From Oligoflexales bacterium (GTDB taxonomy: Bacteria; Bdellovibrionota_B; Oligoflexia; Oligoflexales; RGVZ01), in assembly GCA_947468665.1 (NCBI GenBank), contig CANILH010000029.1:1-33528 (forward strand): DNA of 33,528 bases, read 5' to 3'. Both the position numbers and the translations under genes were made by a program. Below the pieces are notes generated by a model. That model searched no databases and was not told the DNA's origin. It saw only the letters and a program-made list of their open reading frames with translations. Below, piece after piece: positions 23,109-30,985 of the stretch (position 1 is its first letter; every line of letters begins with the position of its first letter).

Positions 23109-23840
23109 TCATAAAAAGTGATAGAGAAGACCCAATTCGGCTCCCTGCGCACGTCTTGTCAGGCGGGCATTGACCAGAAAGTCGCTTGAATCGGCAGGTT
23201 TTTGGAAAAAGGTCTTGGTATCAACCCAGGCGAAATGAATGGCTGTCTCTAACGCGAAAAAAAGATCAACGCCGGCGATCATCTGAAGTGACTCTCCGGT
23301 CAGCGAGGCGCTTTGCCACTCACCATTGATTCTATGTGTCTTGAGGTCATTAAATCGCTCGAGCTGAGCGCCAACTCCCGCGAAAATCCGACCAGACGGG
23401 TCGTAGTTATAGACAATTCCCGCGCGGATTCCAGGTAACAGCCATGACGAGGCCGGCTGAAACTCGTCGTCCAACTTGTCCCTACGCGCGAAAACATAGC
23501 CACTACTAGTGCCAAGGTAGTAGCCAGTCTTTCCGCTGATCAGAATGTGAAACGTGTACTCTGCTACGACGCTGTTTTGATCGGTGCGGTAACTTTTCCC
23601 CTGGTAGTCCCCGAAAGACTGGACATCCCACTTCGCGGAGGCATATCCAAGCGAAAGGCTGATATTGTGATCACGGCGAAAACGGCGCACATATCGGTCC
23701 CAAACGTGGAGTGCCAAGCCAGCGCCAGACTCAGGCTCAACCGCCCCAGTCTCTTCCGCGGCATAACATGTTGAAAACATGATATAAATACAAAATATGG
23801 CCAACCAAGGTTTTCGTCTCATCAATTTGTTTTTTCGCAT
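23109..23840 (-). CDS. Outer-membrane beta-barrel protein
   Basis: A 243-residue exported protein. A signal peptide (MRKNKLMRRKPWLAIFCIYI onward) is likely cleaved after TCYA. The mature chain alternates polar and hydrophobic residues in about eight to ten strands, for example ISLSLGYASAKWDV, VVAEYTFHIL, GYYLGTSSGYVFARR and GIRAGIVYNY. It ends in a strand terminating in phenylalanine-leucine (LLYHFL), near the C-terminal aromatic signal recognised by the Bam complex. No specific family is recognised. Start: ATG 23840 with AGGG about 10 nt upstream; an in-frame ATG six codons later is possible. It is divergent from ftsY. Confidence 0.8.
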   Translation of the reverse strand: MRKNKLMRRKPWLAIFCIYIMFSTCYAAEETGAVEPESGAGLALHVWDRYVRRFRRDHNISLSLGYASAKWDVQSFGDYQGKSYRTDQNSVVAEYTFHILISGKTGYYLGTSSGYVFARRDKLDDEFQPASSWLLPGIRAGIVYNYDPSGRIFAGVGAQLERFNDLKTHRINGEWQSASLTGESLQMIAGVDLFFALETAIHFAWVDTKTFFQKPADSSDFLVNARLTRRAQGAELGLLYHFL

Positions 23841-23923
23841 GATGATGGATCCCTTTCTGGGGTATAAGCTGCGTCCTGCGCCATTTTAATGTTAATTGGA
23901 ATGATAATTGGTTGGAGTGTCGG

Positions 23924-25120
23924 ATGCAAAGCGATCCTTTCGAGTATTTACAGAACGCCGGAAATCACGACAACACTTGGCTTCTGGTTGGGGGCCCGGT
24001 CGCGGTATTCGCCCTTGTCGCGTTGATTTTGATTATATTTGTCCGGATTCGGCGTGTCAGGGAGGAGCGTGATCTTGAGATCGAGTACAAGACCCCCGCC
24101 CAGGCTGATTCCGGTGTGCGGACTGAGATACCTGAACAAGGGGAGGCAGTTCAGGCGCGGGAATTACAAAGACAAGACGACGTGGCAGAAATTAAGAGCC
24201 AGGATAACGCGTCTTGGTTTGGTCGGCTGCGTGGCGGATTATCCCGCACCCGTGATGCTCTGGCTGGCGGTCTTGGCGGGATTTTAGGAAGCGGCGCGAA
24301 ACTTGATGATGAGACTCTTGAGAGGATTCACGAGGTACTTTACCGCGGAGACGTCGGAGTCAAAACCGCGGACCGACTTGTGGATGGCCTGCGTAAAACT
24401 CTCGCCGGGCAAACGGTTGGCTGGGCGAAAGTTCAGGAATCCCTGACCGGAATCGCTGCAGGTATTTTTTCTGAGTCAGATATTCCTCTGGAGATTCCTT
24501 CAGAGGGCCTCTTTGTCCTGCTCGTTGTTGGTGTGAATGGCGTCGGAAAAACCACGACCATCGGTAAACTTGCGGCTCATTTCACCGTTCAGGGCAAAAA
24601 AGTCATGCTATGCGCAGCCGACACCTTCAGGGCGGCTGCCATCGAGCAGCTCATGGTGTGGGGCGAGCGTAACAATGTCCCGGTAATCAAACAGCATCAA
24701 GGTGCTGACCCCGCCGCCGTTGCCTTTGACGGTGTGCAGGCGGCGAAAGCACGCGGCATGGATGTTTTGATTATTGATACCGCCGGCAGACTGCACAATA
24801 AAAGTGATCTAATGGCTGAACTCTCAAAAATCAACAAAAGTATCGGTAAAGGCTACGAGGGCGCTCCCCACGAGACTTGGATTGTCGTTGACGCTACAAC
24901 CGGTCAAAACGCTGTGCAGCAGGTCAAAGCGTTCGGTGAAGTCACCAAAATCACAGGTATCGTTGTAACCAAACTTGACGGCACCGCGAAAGGTGGCGTC
25001 ATCATCGGGATCGCGGATCAATTCAAAATCCCAATTCGTTATATTGGCGTAGGTGAAAAGGTATCTGATCTCAGAGCTTTTGAGGGCGCCGAGTTTATGC
25101 GTGGGCTTCTTGAGACCTGA
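23924..25120 (+). CDS. ftsY: Signal recognition particle receptor FtsY with N-terminal membrane anchor
   Basis: A 398-residue GTPase that docks SRP-bound ribosomes at the inner membrane. ATG 23924 has GGAG 6 nt upstream; an upstream TTG would add four residues. A hydrophobic segment at about 15-39 followed by basic residues forms a true membrane anchor, in place of the purely acidic A domain of E. coli FtsY. A charged linker leads to the N domain (about 97-175) and the G domain. The P-loop is GVNGVGKTTTIGK (203-215), followed by ADTFRAAAIEQL, IIDTAGR (about 283-289) and TKLDGTAKGG (from 349). No ffh or ribosomal genes are nearby. It converges on the small lipoprotein gene with a 14-nt gap. 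Confidence 0.96.
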   Translation: MQSDPFEYLQNAGNHDNTWLLVGGPVAVFALVALILIIFVRIRRVREERDLEIEYKTPAQADSGVRTEIPEQGEAVQARELQRQDDVAEIKSQDNASWFGRLRGGLSRTRDALAGGLGGILGSGAKLDDETLERIHEVLYRGDVGVKTADRLVDGLRKTLAGQTVGWAKVQESLTGIAAGIFSESDIPLEIPSEGLFVLLVVGVNGVGKTTTIGKLAAHFTVQGKKVMLCAADTFRAAAIEQLMVWGERNNVPVIKQHQGADPAAVAFDGVQAAKARGMDVLIIDTAGRLHNKSDLMAELSKINKSIGKGYEGAPHETWIVVDATTGQNAVQQVKAFGEVTKITGIVVTKLDGTAKGGVIIGIADQFKIPIRYIGVGEKVSDLRAFEGAEFMRGLLET

Positions 25121-25134
25121 AGATTCAGACGACC

Positions 25135-25446
25135 TTAAGGACTTTGGTTTTTAATGGGTACTGAGCAAAGAATCTTGCACTTGTCTGCCTTGATCGTCTT
25201 GCCTCCTGCCCCATGACAGGCTGCCTGCTCCGGCTTTAATTCCATGGTGCAGATCATGCCGGGTTTTGGCATGGGAAGTGTCTGAAATCCCGCGAAGTCG
25301 TAACCGCTTACCGTGTCGCTGACGGGCTTAGGGAGTTCTTTGGGGGAATCCGAAGTCGGGTCTTTTGCCGGTGTCGCGCACGATGACGCCGCCACGACTA
25401 CTAAAGCAGCTGTTAAAAACAAAGTCAGAAAAAAATTGGAGGGCAT
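25135..25446 (-). CDS. Small cysteine-containing lipoprotein
   Basis: A 103-residue exported protein of unknown function. ATG 25446 has GGAG 7 nt upstream; the frame continues upstream into the next gene but without support. A hydrophobic signal (FFLTLFLTAALVVVAA) ends in the lipobox-like ASSC, with C23 the predicted lipidated residue. The mature part has a proline- and serine-rich linker to about residue 60, then a compact domain with four cysteines (C66, C77, C90, C94) that could form two disulfides. It follows the beta-barrel gene at 25517 on the same strand after 70 nt containing a hairpin. Confidence 0.75.
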   Translation of the reverse strand: MPSNFFLTLFLTAALVVVAASSCATPAKDPTSDSPKELPKPVSDTVSGYDFAGFQTLPMPKPGMICTMELKPEQAACHGAGGKTIKADKCKILCSVPIKNQSP

Positions 25447-25486
25447 AGAGGGGCTCCGTTTTTTGGCGAGAGCCGGGGGGGAGGGT

Positions 25487-25507
25487 CTCCCTGGGATTTC
25501 CAGGGAG
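25487..25507 (-). terminator. Hairpin after the beta-barrel gene, possible terminator or attenuator
   Basis: An 8-bp perfect stem (CTCCCTGG with CCAGGGAG, 5-nt loop) lies 10 nt past the stop codon of the minus-strand beta-barrel gene. It is followed by C-rich rather than T-rich sequence, so it is not a standard intrinsic terminator. It could protect the upstream message or reduce read-through into the small lipoprotein gene. Confidence 0.4.
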
Positions 25508-25516
25508 CGATCACAA

Positions 25517-26272
25517 TTAGATTCCTGCGCTGACGCCAAAGCGAATAGATTTTGAGTCGGATGTTTTGGCCTTTTTCTGATCGTCTGACAGGTCTGAAGT
25601 AGCATACGCACCTGATGAAGTGTTGCCTCCGACGTCCATATCAACTTCGCCAGACAGTGACTTTACCTTACGTTTTCCAGAGTGCATGCTGTATTCGGCG
25701 AAAATACTTGTTAATTTTACCGGTGAAAATCCAATACCGGCAGTGATCTCAGTCGCGGTATGCGTGTATGCCAATTTTGGCTTATCGACTATGCTAGCAG
25801 CAAAAGCTGAGCCTGCGGGTGAGCTATAGGTATAACTCTGATCCTCAACTTCAGTACCCATTAAATAGCCGGCTTTCAGATACGGCTGGATTTTTGGCAT
25901 TGGGACCCAGACCTTGATGACCGGACCGTAGAACATGGTTTTTGATGTGCCAGTTCCAGTCGCCGAAAATCCCGCGGTGTCACCCCTAGTTGCATTATCA
26001 TCCGCCGCAAGTTGTGCCACGTCTTTCAAATCAGTGGTTCCTTGGGAGACTGTTACGCCGAAAGCGACCGGGATCAGTGGAATTGGATCCAGGAGAAATG
26101 TCGCGCCCATTTCGGTTCCTTTAAGCGCCTTTGTTTTTTCGGTACCAGCGGTTGTGTATTTTACGTTTGAGGTTTTACTTCCGTAAAAAACCTCACCATC
26201 GAAAAACGCCATTCCAGCGGTTGCCCAGGTTGCGACAGCAGATGTCGCGGCAAGTCGAATAATAAGTTTCAT
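25517..26272 (-). CDS. Outer-membrane beta-barrel protein, porin-like
   Basis: A 251-residue exported protein. ATG 26272 has GGGAG 7 nt upstream; the 19-codon upstream extension is unsupported. The signal peptide (MKLIIRLAATSAVATWATAG) is probably cleaved after GMA. The mature chain consists of alternating strands: FDGEVFYGSKTSNVKYTT, LIPVAFGVTVSQG, MFYGPVIKVWVPM, IQPYLKAGYLMG and TEITAGIGFSP. Loops between them are Ser/Thr/Asp-rich, and the final strand reads IRFGVSAGI. The pattern fits outer-membrane protein families such as the OmpW/OmpA-barrel class, without a decisive motif. No substrate can be named. Confidence 0.8.
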   Translation of the reverse strand: MKLIIRLAATSAVATWATAGMAFFDGEVFYGSKTSNVKYTTAGTEKTKALKGTEMGATFLLDPIPLIPVAFGVTVSQGTTDLKDVAQLAADDNATRGDTAGFSATGTGTSKTMFYGPVIKVWVPMPKIQPYLKAGYLMGTEVEDQSYTYSSPAGSAFAASIVDKPKLAYTHTATEITAGIGFSPVKLTSIFAEYSMHSGKRKVKSLSGEVDMDVGGNTSSGAYATSDLSDDQKKAKTSDSKSIRFGVSAGI

Positions 26273-26391
26273 AATTGTGCTCCCTGATTTTGGTTTAGAA
26301 CGACTAGCTCTATATAAATGCGTCATCACATAACGAGCTTTCGGTCACGCGCCAAAAAAATTAACAGGGCAAAAATTTCCTGGCGCTCTTT

Positions 26392-27381
26392 CTATTCCGT
26401 AGGCCGTTTGACCACTGTACCGCTTTGGGTGATGGGCAGCATGAGATTGTTTGTCTCGCCAAAGAATCCAGTGAGTTTTGGATAGCGAATCCGCATTTGG
26501 TAGGCCCAGAATAGCTGTCTCCGGGGGTGGCGGTGATTGGCTAGAAGATCAAGTATTTGGGTTTCTTCCTCAGATAAATCCATCTGCTCGCGGCGCTCCA
26601 GACAAAGCTGAGCGGCCTCCCGAACTTTCTGATCTAATTCGTGTTGTTTCTGACGCTGGCCAAAGAGGTCAAGCTTCTGGTGCTCGTCCTCATACTGCTC
26701 CATGTACTGATCCCAGTTTGACGCCAATAGCGAGAGAGTTGGAATACGGTGATCAAAGTGACGGATCATTACAAGGATCTGATCAACAGGATGGGCGCCA
26801 CCCAAGGCCTCGGCGACCTTGCGGTTGATCTTGCGCTCGTGCTCGTCCATGTCCCTGCCCCGTGAGAACGCGTCCAGGATCCGCTGGGTGGTATCCTCGT
26901 CGGTTATGGCCCTATGAATGATTGGGCGATCGACGTGGTCATCATGGCGTCTGCCCTCAACAACGGAAAGCTTCGGGAAGCCTCTGCGAAATGGCAGGAT
27001 GACGGCCTCATGGTGGGTTGGGATTTCTTTTAGTCCGAGTTTCCAGCGGCTCATGTCCCATTGCATCTCAAGGCCCAGACTTTGGAATTTTGGCGCCTGG
27101 GTGCCGTCACCATAACGCGACTTGATGATATAGCGACTGGCGAGATCCTCAATCGCTGCGCGTACGTCCCGTGGGGAGTGCCCGACACTGGCGGCAAGCT
27201 CGTTCTCTGTTGTGATGAGGTTCTCCATTCCGGTCATGGCGTTATTGAGCATGTACATGACAATGGAGTACTCGCATGAGTTGAAATTGGAGACAGCGAG
27301 GACTTTAAGTCCTGACTCGCGGAGAAATCTTTGAATGTTGGTGATCATGGTTTTGTTCCGTTTCCCGTCTGTCATGTTCAT
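26392..27381 (-). CDS. Winged-helix DNA-binding protein, unknown target
   Basis: A cytoplasmic protein of about 329 residues. Residues about 30-100 form a winged helix-turn-helix: CEYSIVMYMLNNAM, then ENELAASVGHSPRDVRAAIE as the recognition helix and SRYIIKSRYG as the wing. The rest is polar and helical, with a central stretch rich in Gln/Glu (DEHQKLDLFGQRQKQHELDQ) that is likely coiled coil and may mediate oligomerisation. It resembles replication-initiator or transcription-regulator wHTH domains in general, not a family I can name. The start is uncertain: TTG 27402, ATG 27381, ATG 27375 and ATG 27348 are all in frame with no strong ribosome site. It is divergent from the hybrid kinase gene. 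Confidence 0.75.
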   Translation of the reverse strand: MNMTDGKRNKTMITNIQRFLRESGLKVLAVSNFNSCEYSIVMYMLNNAMTGMENLITTENELAASVGHSPRDVRAAIEDLASRYIIKSRYGDGTQAPKFQSLGLEMQWDMSRWKLGLKEIPTHHEAVILPFRRGFPKLSVVEGRRHDDHVDRPIIHRAITDEDTTQRILDAFSRGRDMDEHERKINRKVAEALGGAHPVDQILVMIRHFDHRIPTLSLLASNWDQYMEQYEDEHQKLDLFGQRQKQHELDQKVREAAQLCLERREQMDLSEEETQILDLLANHRHPRRQLFWAYQMRIRYPKLTGFFGETNNLMLPITQSGTVVKRPTE

Positions 27382-27569
27382 CTGTTGAACCAAATCGGCC
27401 AACCTTTAGCCGCTTCTTTATTTTACCACGTTCAAGCGGTCACGGGGCTAATAGCGTTAAGCAGCACCATATTGCTCACTGGGCACAATCCCATGAGTCA
27501 TGTGGCACAACCCGAAAAAAGGCGACATTTAGATATCGTAATATAAGGTTGTGGCAGGACTGAAGCTGG

Positions 27570-27598
27570 TTGCTTGTTTAAAAAACGGGCTATATAGT
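27570..27598 (+). promoter_or_regulatory. Candidate promoter of the hybrid histidine kinase operon
   Basis: TTGCTT (27570-27575) and TATAGT (27593-27598) are spaced by 17 nt, a fair sigma-70-type match. The -10 overlaps the loop of a 5-bp inverted repeat, CGGGC at 27586-27590 with GCCCG at 27601-27605, which could serve as a binding site. It lies 53 nt before the kinase ATG. Suggestive only. Confidence 0.38.
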
Positions 27599-27651
27599 TT
27601 GCCCGATATGGACTCGGCTTTATCCTGAGCGTGGGTTTGGGTTGCGACAGT

Positions 27652-30087
27652 ATGAATAAAAAATTTTTTTACACCTTTATAATTTTCGCCGTCTACCTAT
27701 TCACGCTTAGAAATGACGTGATGCTGGAATCTCTTGGTGGCATTGAGGGCGCACTATGGATTCCTGGTGGCGTCGCGTTGGCCGCGGTCTATCTCGCCGG
27801 CTGGACGATGGCCATTGTTGTGTTCTTTAGCGCTTTCTTCGCGCATTGGTTTTTTGGCGCGTCAGCAGTTGTGGCAAGTGGCATGGCACTGGGAGCCTCT
27901 TTGGCGGTATGGGCGGGGGCAAGTGTCTTACGGGCTGCCTCTGATTTTCACCCCAGTCTCGGGCGTTTGCACGCTGTATTGTGGTTTATGCTCGTGGGTT
28001 TGGTTGTCTGCCCACTCGTCGGTACAAGTATTGGTCTGTTAATTACCTGGCTCGCGGGGGATTTTGACCGCGCTCAGATTGTTGAGCTTATCCCTGTCTG
28101 GTGGGCGGGCAAAGCTATCGGTATTTTGACGACCGCTCCGCTTTTGTTCATATTTAGCACGAGCCCCAGTATGAAAATCTCGTGGATCCCAGCTTTCGAG
28201 GCAATAATATGCATTCTTATTTTCCTGGTGAGCAGCAATATAATATTCTTGGAGATGCCGGGTCCAGTGCTGGCGGGCACTGGATTTTTCCGGCACTACT
28301 ATTTGATGTTTCCATTAGTGATCTGGGTCGCTTTCAGGTTTGGTCCCTTGGGGGGGGCGTTATTGGTTTTTGCGGTTTCCCTTGCTGCTTTGCTCAGTTT
28401 GAATGTGCGGGCCGGGTATGTGGTCCCGGCGGGACTTTTTGAGGCTTTGACCGGGATGCAGATGTTTGTCCTGACGGTGGCGGTCTCGTCGCTTATTTTG
28501 TCGGCCTCTATCTCGCAGGCAAAAACAAGTGAGCTGAAGTTTAAATCCATGTTTTACAAGTCCGGTGTGCCGATGGCGCAGGTTGACTCGGCTGGGCGAT
28601 TTACTGATGCAAATCAGAAGTATTGTGAAATGCTCGGCTATTCCCGGGATAAGCTTCTGACAATGACATTTTCGGACGTCACTTATTCGGATGATCGTCA
28701 GATGGACCGGCAGCGTTTTGAGCACATGTATGAGGGGAGAACGGATTCTTTCCATAGCGAGAAGAGGTACGTTCGCGCGAATGGTGAGATTATCTGGGTC
28801 ACCGTTGACGCAGCCTTGATTCCAGGAGAGTCAGTTGCCGAATCGTTTTCTCTGGGAGTGGTCAAGGATGTCAGCGTTACCAGAATCGCTGAGGAAGACG
28901 CGAAAATGTCCCGGGCCAATGCCGTTGCGGCCAATCGGGCGAAGTCAGTATTTCTCGCTAATATGAGTCATGAGATCAGGACACCACTTGGTGTCATTTT
29001 AGGGTTTGTGGAGCTATTAAAAGACGAAAGTCTGGATGCTTCGCAGAGGGGTCGGTATCTTGAGACGATCCATCGCAACGCCGTTGAGCTTGGACGTCTT
29101 ATTGATGATGTTTTGGATCTCTCAAAGGTTGAGGCCGGTCGTCTGGATATCACCAAAGAGTCGGTATTCCTGCCAAGGCTGCTGGAAGATATTCAGCAGA
29201 CCTTTGAGGTCGCTTTACGACGCAAGGGACTTCAGTTTGAGATCAAATCTGGTAGCGGGGTTCCTGAAATAATTGTTACCGATCAAAAGAGGTTGCGTCA
29301 GATTCTCATCAATGTGGTCGGCAACGCGATCAAATTTACATCTGCCGGGTCAATTTCCATTGACCTCCACATGTTGCCCTCAAGTGGAGATACCAGGGCG
29401 CCTAAACTGTCGATCGCGGTTAAAGATACCGGTTGTGGTATCGCGGACGGTGAGCGGTCTAAGATTTTTGTTCCATTTGGACAGGCATCCAAAACCAGCT
29501 CAAAGAACTTTGGTGGAACGGGTCTTGGCCTTGTGTTGTCAAGGCGCCTGGCTGGACTTCTTGGCGGTGATGTGGTGCTGACAGAAAGTAAAGAATCTGA
29601 GGGTAGCACCTTTACGATCACAATTGATCCTCGCACAGCGGAGCAGGTTGCGTCAGTGGAGGCACCTGCGCGTTTGCCTATTCATCAGAAACAGTTGGGT
29701 AAGCCACTATCGGGTAAAAGAATTCTTGTTGCGGAGGATACGCCGGATCAGGCGATTTTGATTCAGTTGCTTCTGGTAGATCAGGGAGCGATCGTGGAAA
29801 CCGTCGCCAATGGCGCCCAGGCCATCGAAAAAGCCCCCGCCGGAAATTTTGACGCAGTCCTGATGGATATGCAGATGCCTGTGATGGATGGTTTCGCTGC
29901 AACCAGAAAACTGCGGGAGCTGGGATTTCGCAAACCCATTTTAGCCATTACCGCCCAGGTCATGCGGGAGGATAAGGAAAAATGCTTTGAGGCCGGGTGT
30001 AGTACTCACGTCGCGAAGCCATTTACCCAGAAAGTGTTAACAGATACAATATTGCGGGTTCTGAGTGGAGATGAGGTGCCATCGTGA
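27652..30087 (+). CDS. MASE1-PAS hybrid histidine kinase with C-terminal receiver
   Basis: An 811-residue membrane sensor starting at ATG 27652; an in-frame GTG at 27631 is possible. Residues 1-285 hold about eight to nine membrane helices of the MASE1 type, with the characteristic VWWAGKAIGILTTAPLL segment. A PAS domain covers about 295-415 (FKSMFYKSGVPMAQVDSAGR). The kinase core has the H-box FLANMSHEIRTPLG (H440), the N-box VVGNAIKFT (N558), DTGCGI, and GGTGLGL. A receiver domain covers about 690-805, with AEDT, phospho-acceptor D739 in LMDMQMPVMDG and K789 in AKPF. Internal phosphotransfer to this receiver suggests a phosphorelay; no HPt protein with an intact His is nearby. Its stop overlaps the methyltransferase start as GTGA. 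Confidence 0.94.
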   Translation: MNKKFFYTFIIFAVYLFTLRNDVMLESLGGIEGALWIPGGVALAAVYLAGWTMAIVVFFSAFFAHWFFGASAVVASGMALGASLAVWAGASVLRAASDFHPSLGRLHAVLWFMLVGLVVCPLVGTSIGLLITWLAGDFDRAQIVELIPVWWAGKAIGILTTAPLLFIFSTSPSMKISWIPAFEAIICILIFLVSSNIIFLEMPGPVLAGTGFFRHYYLMFPLVIWVAFRFGPLGGALLVFAVSLAALLSLNVRAGYVVPAGLFEALTGMQMFVLTVAVSSLILSASISQAKTSELKFKSMFYKSGVPMAQVDSAGRFTDANQKYCEMLGYSRDKLLTMTFSDVTYSDDRQMDRQRFEHMYEGRTDSFHSEKRYVRANGEIIWVTVDAALIPGESVAESFSLGVVKDVSVTRIAEEDAKMSRANAVAANRAKSVFLANMSHEIRTPLGVILGFVELLKDESLDASQRGRYLETIHRNAVELGRLIDDVLDLSKVEAGRLDITKESVFLPRLLEDIQQTFEVALRRKGLQFEIKSGSGVPEIIVTDQKRLRQILINVVGNAIKFTSAGSISIDLHMLPSSGDTRAPKLSIAVKDTGCGIADGERSKIFVPFGQASKTSSKNFGGTGLGLVLSRRLAGLLGGDVVLTESKESEGSTFTITIDPRTAEQVASVEAPARLPIHQKQLGKPLSGKRILVAEDTPDQAILIQLLLVDQGAIVETVANGAQAIEKAPAGNFDAVLMDMQMPVMDGFAATRKLRELGFRKPILAITAQVMREDKEKCFEAGCSTHVAKPFTQKVLTDTILRVLSGDEVPS

Positions 30088-30935
30088 TCACACATGTTAC
30101 AGATACCGCCCTATGGGTGGCCGTACACCGCGGCCGCGAAAGTCTGAGACCAGATGCCATGTATCAGGATCCACTGGCCCTGAGACTTGCGGGTAAGCGG
30201 GGCGAGAAGATCGCCCGCAAGATGGCGTCCGGGGCATTCATGGGATGGATGATGTCCCTTAGGACGGTCGCTATCGATAATCTCATCGCCGATGCCGTGA
30301 GTCTCGGGGTCACGCGGGTGGTGAACCTTGGTGCTGGTCTTGATACCAGACCCTATCGCCTGACCCTGCCAAAGTCTTTGAAATGGATTGAAGTCGATTT
30401 CCCCGACATGATTACCTACAAAAACGAACAGTTGGCAGCCGAGACACCTACTGTAAGCCTTGAGCGGGTTGCCCTGGACCTCAGTGACCGCATGGCTGCC
30501 CAGGCCTTTTATCGGACATTAGGTCAGTCCGGAGAGCCCACCCTGGTGATTACAGAGGGTGTGATTCCATATCTGGAGAATGAGCAGGTCGCTAATCTGG
30601 CAGACGATTTACATGCCATCCCGAACCTAAGGTACTGGATTCAGGACTTTCGTCATGGGGGCTACAGGGCCGGAGTCCCTAAGATGTGGCTATGGATTAA
30701 GATGCGCTTTGCCCCCTTTAAGTTCTCGGTTCCGAACTGGTTTGAGTTTTTTGCAGGCCACGGCTGGCGATTAAAAAAAGAGCACTTGTTGGCTGATATG
30801 GCTCGTGATAAAGGGCGTCCCATGCCGACTGTGGGAAGCTTAGGCTTCCTGATGATGGTTATGCCCAAGGACAAACTTGAGGCCTATAACCGGTCGGCCG
30901 GCTTTGCGATGCTTGAGCGGGCTGGCGATAATTAA
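30084..30935 (+). CDS. Class I SAM-dependent methyltransferase, leucine carboxyl methyltransferase (LCM) family
   Basis: A 283-residue methyltransferase of the LCM/Ppm1-related bacterial family. The SAM-binding motif is VVNLGAGLDTRPYRL, about residues 79-93, followed by IEVDFPDMI, which carries the acidic residue for the SAM ribose, and TLVITEGVIPYL, the conserved post-II motif. N-terminal TDTALWVAVHRGRES is also typical of the family. Known members act on polyketide, small-molecule or carboxyl targets; the substrate here is unknown. It starts at GTG 30084, overlapping the kinase stop by 4 nt, so it is made together with the sensor kinase. No membrane segment is present. Confidence 0.92.
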   Translation: MITHVTDTALWVAVHRGRESLRPDAMYQDPLALRLAGKRGEKIARKMASGAFMGWMMSLRTVAIDNLIADAVSLGVTRVVNLGAGLDTRPYRLTLPKSLKWIEVDFPDMITYKNEQLAAETPTVSLERVALDLSDRMAAQAFYRTLGQSGEPTLVITEGVIPYLENEQVANLADDLHAIPNLRYWIQDFRHGGYRAGVPKMWLWIKMRFAPFKFSVPNWFEFFAGHGWRLKKEHLLADMARDKGRPMPTVGSLGFLMMVMPKDKLEAYNRSAGFAMLERAGDN

Positions 30936-30985
30936 CTGGGTTTTGATTTTAATCGATCAGGACCCGCGTGTTGAGGGGTCTGATT

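Noticed and set aside
25452-25474. GGCTC/GAGCC hairpin overlapping the ribosome site of the small lipoprotein gene, as a riboswitch-like control
   Set aside because: The stem is only 5 bp with a 13-nt loop and matches no known RNA class.
27510-27535. TGGCAC-containing sequence as a sigma-54 promoter before the hybrid kinase
   Set aside because: The matching TTGC element at the -12 position is missing.
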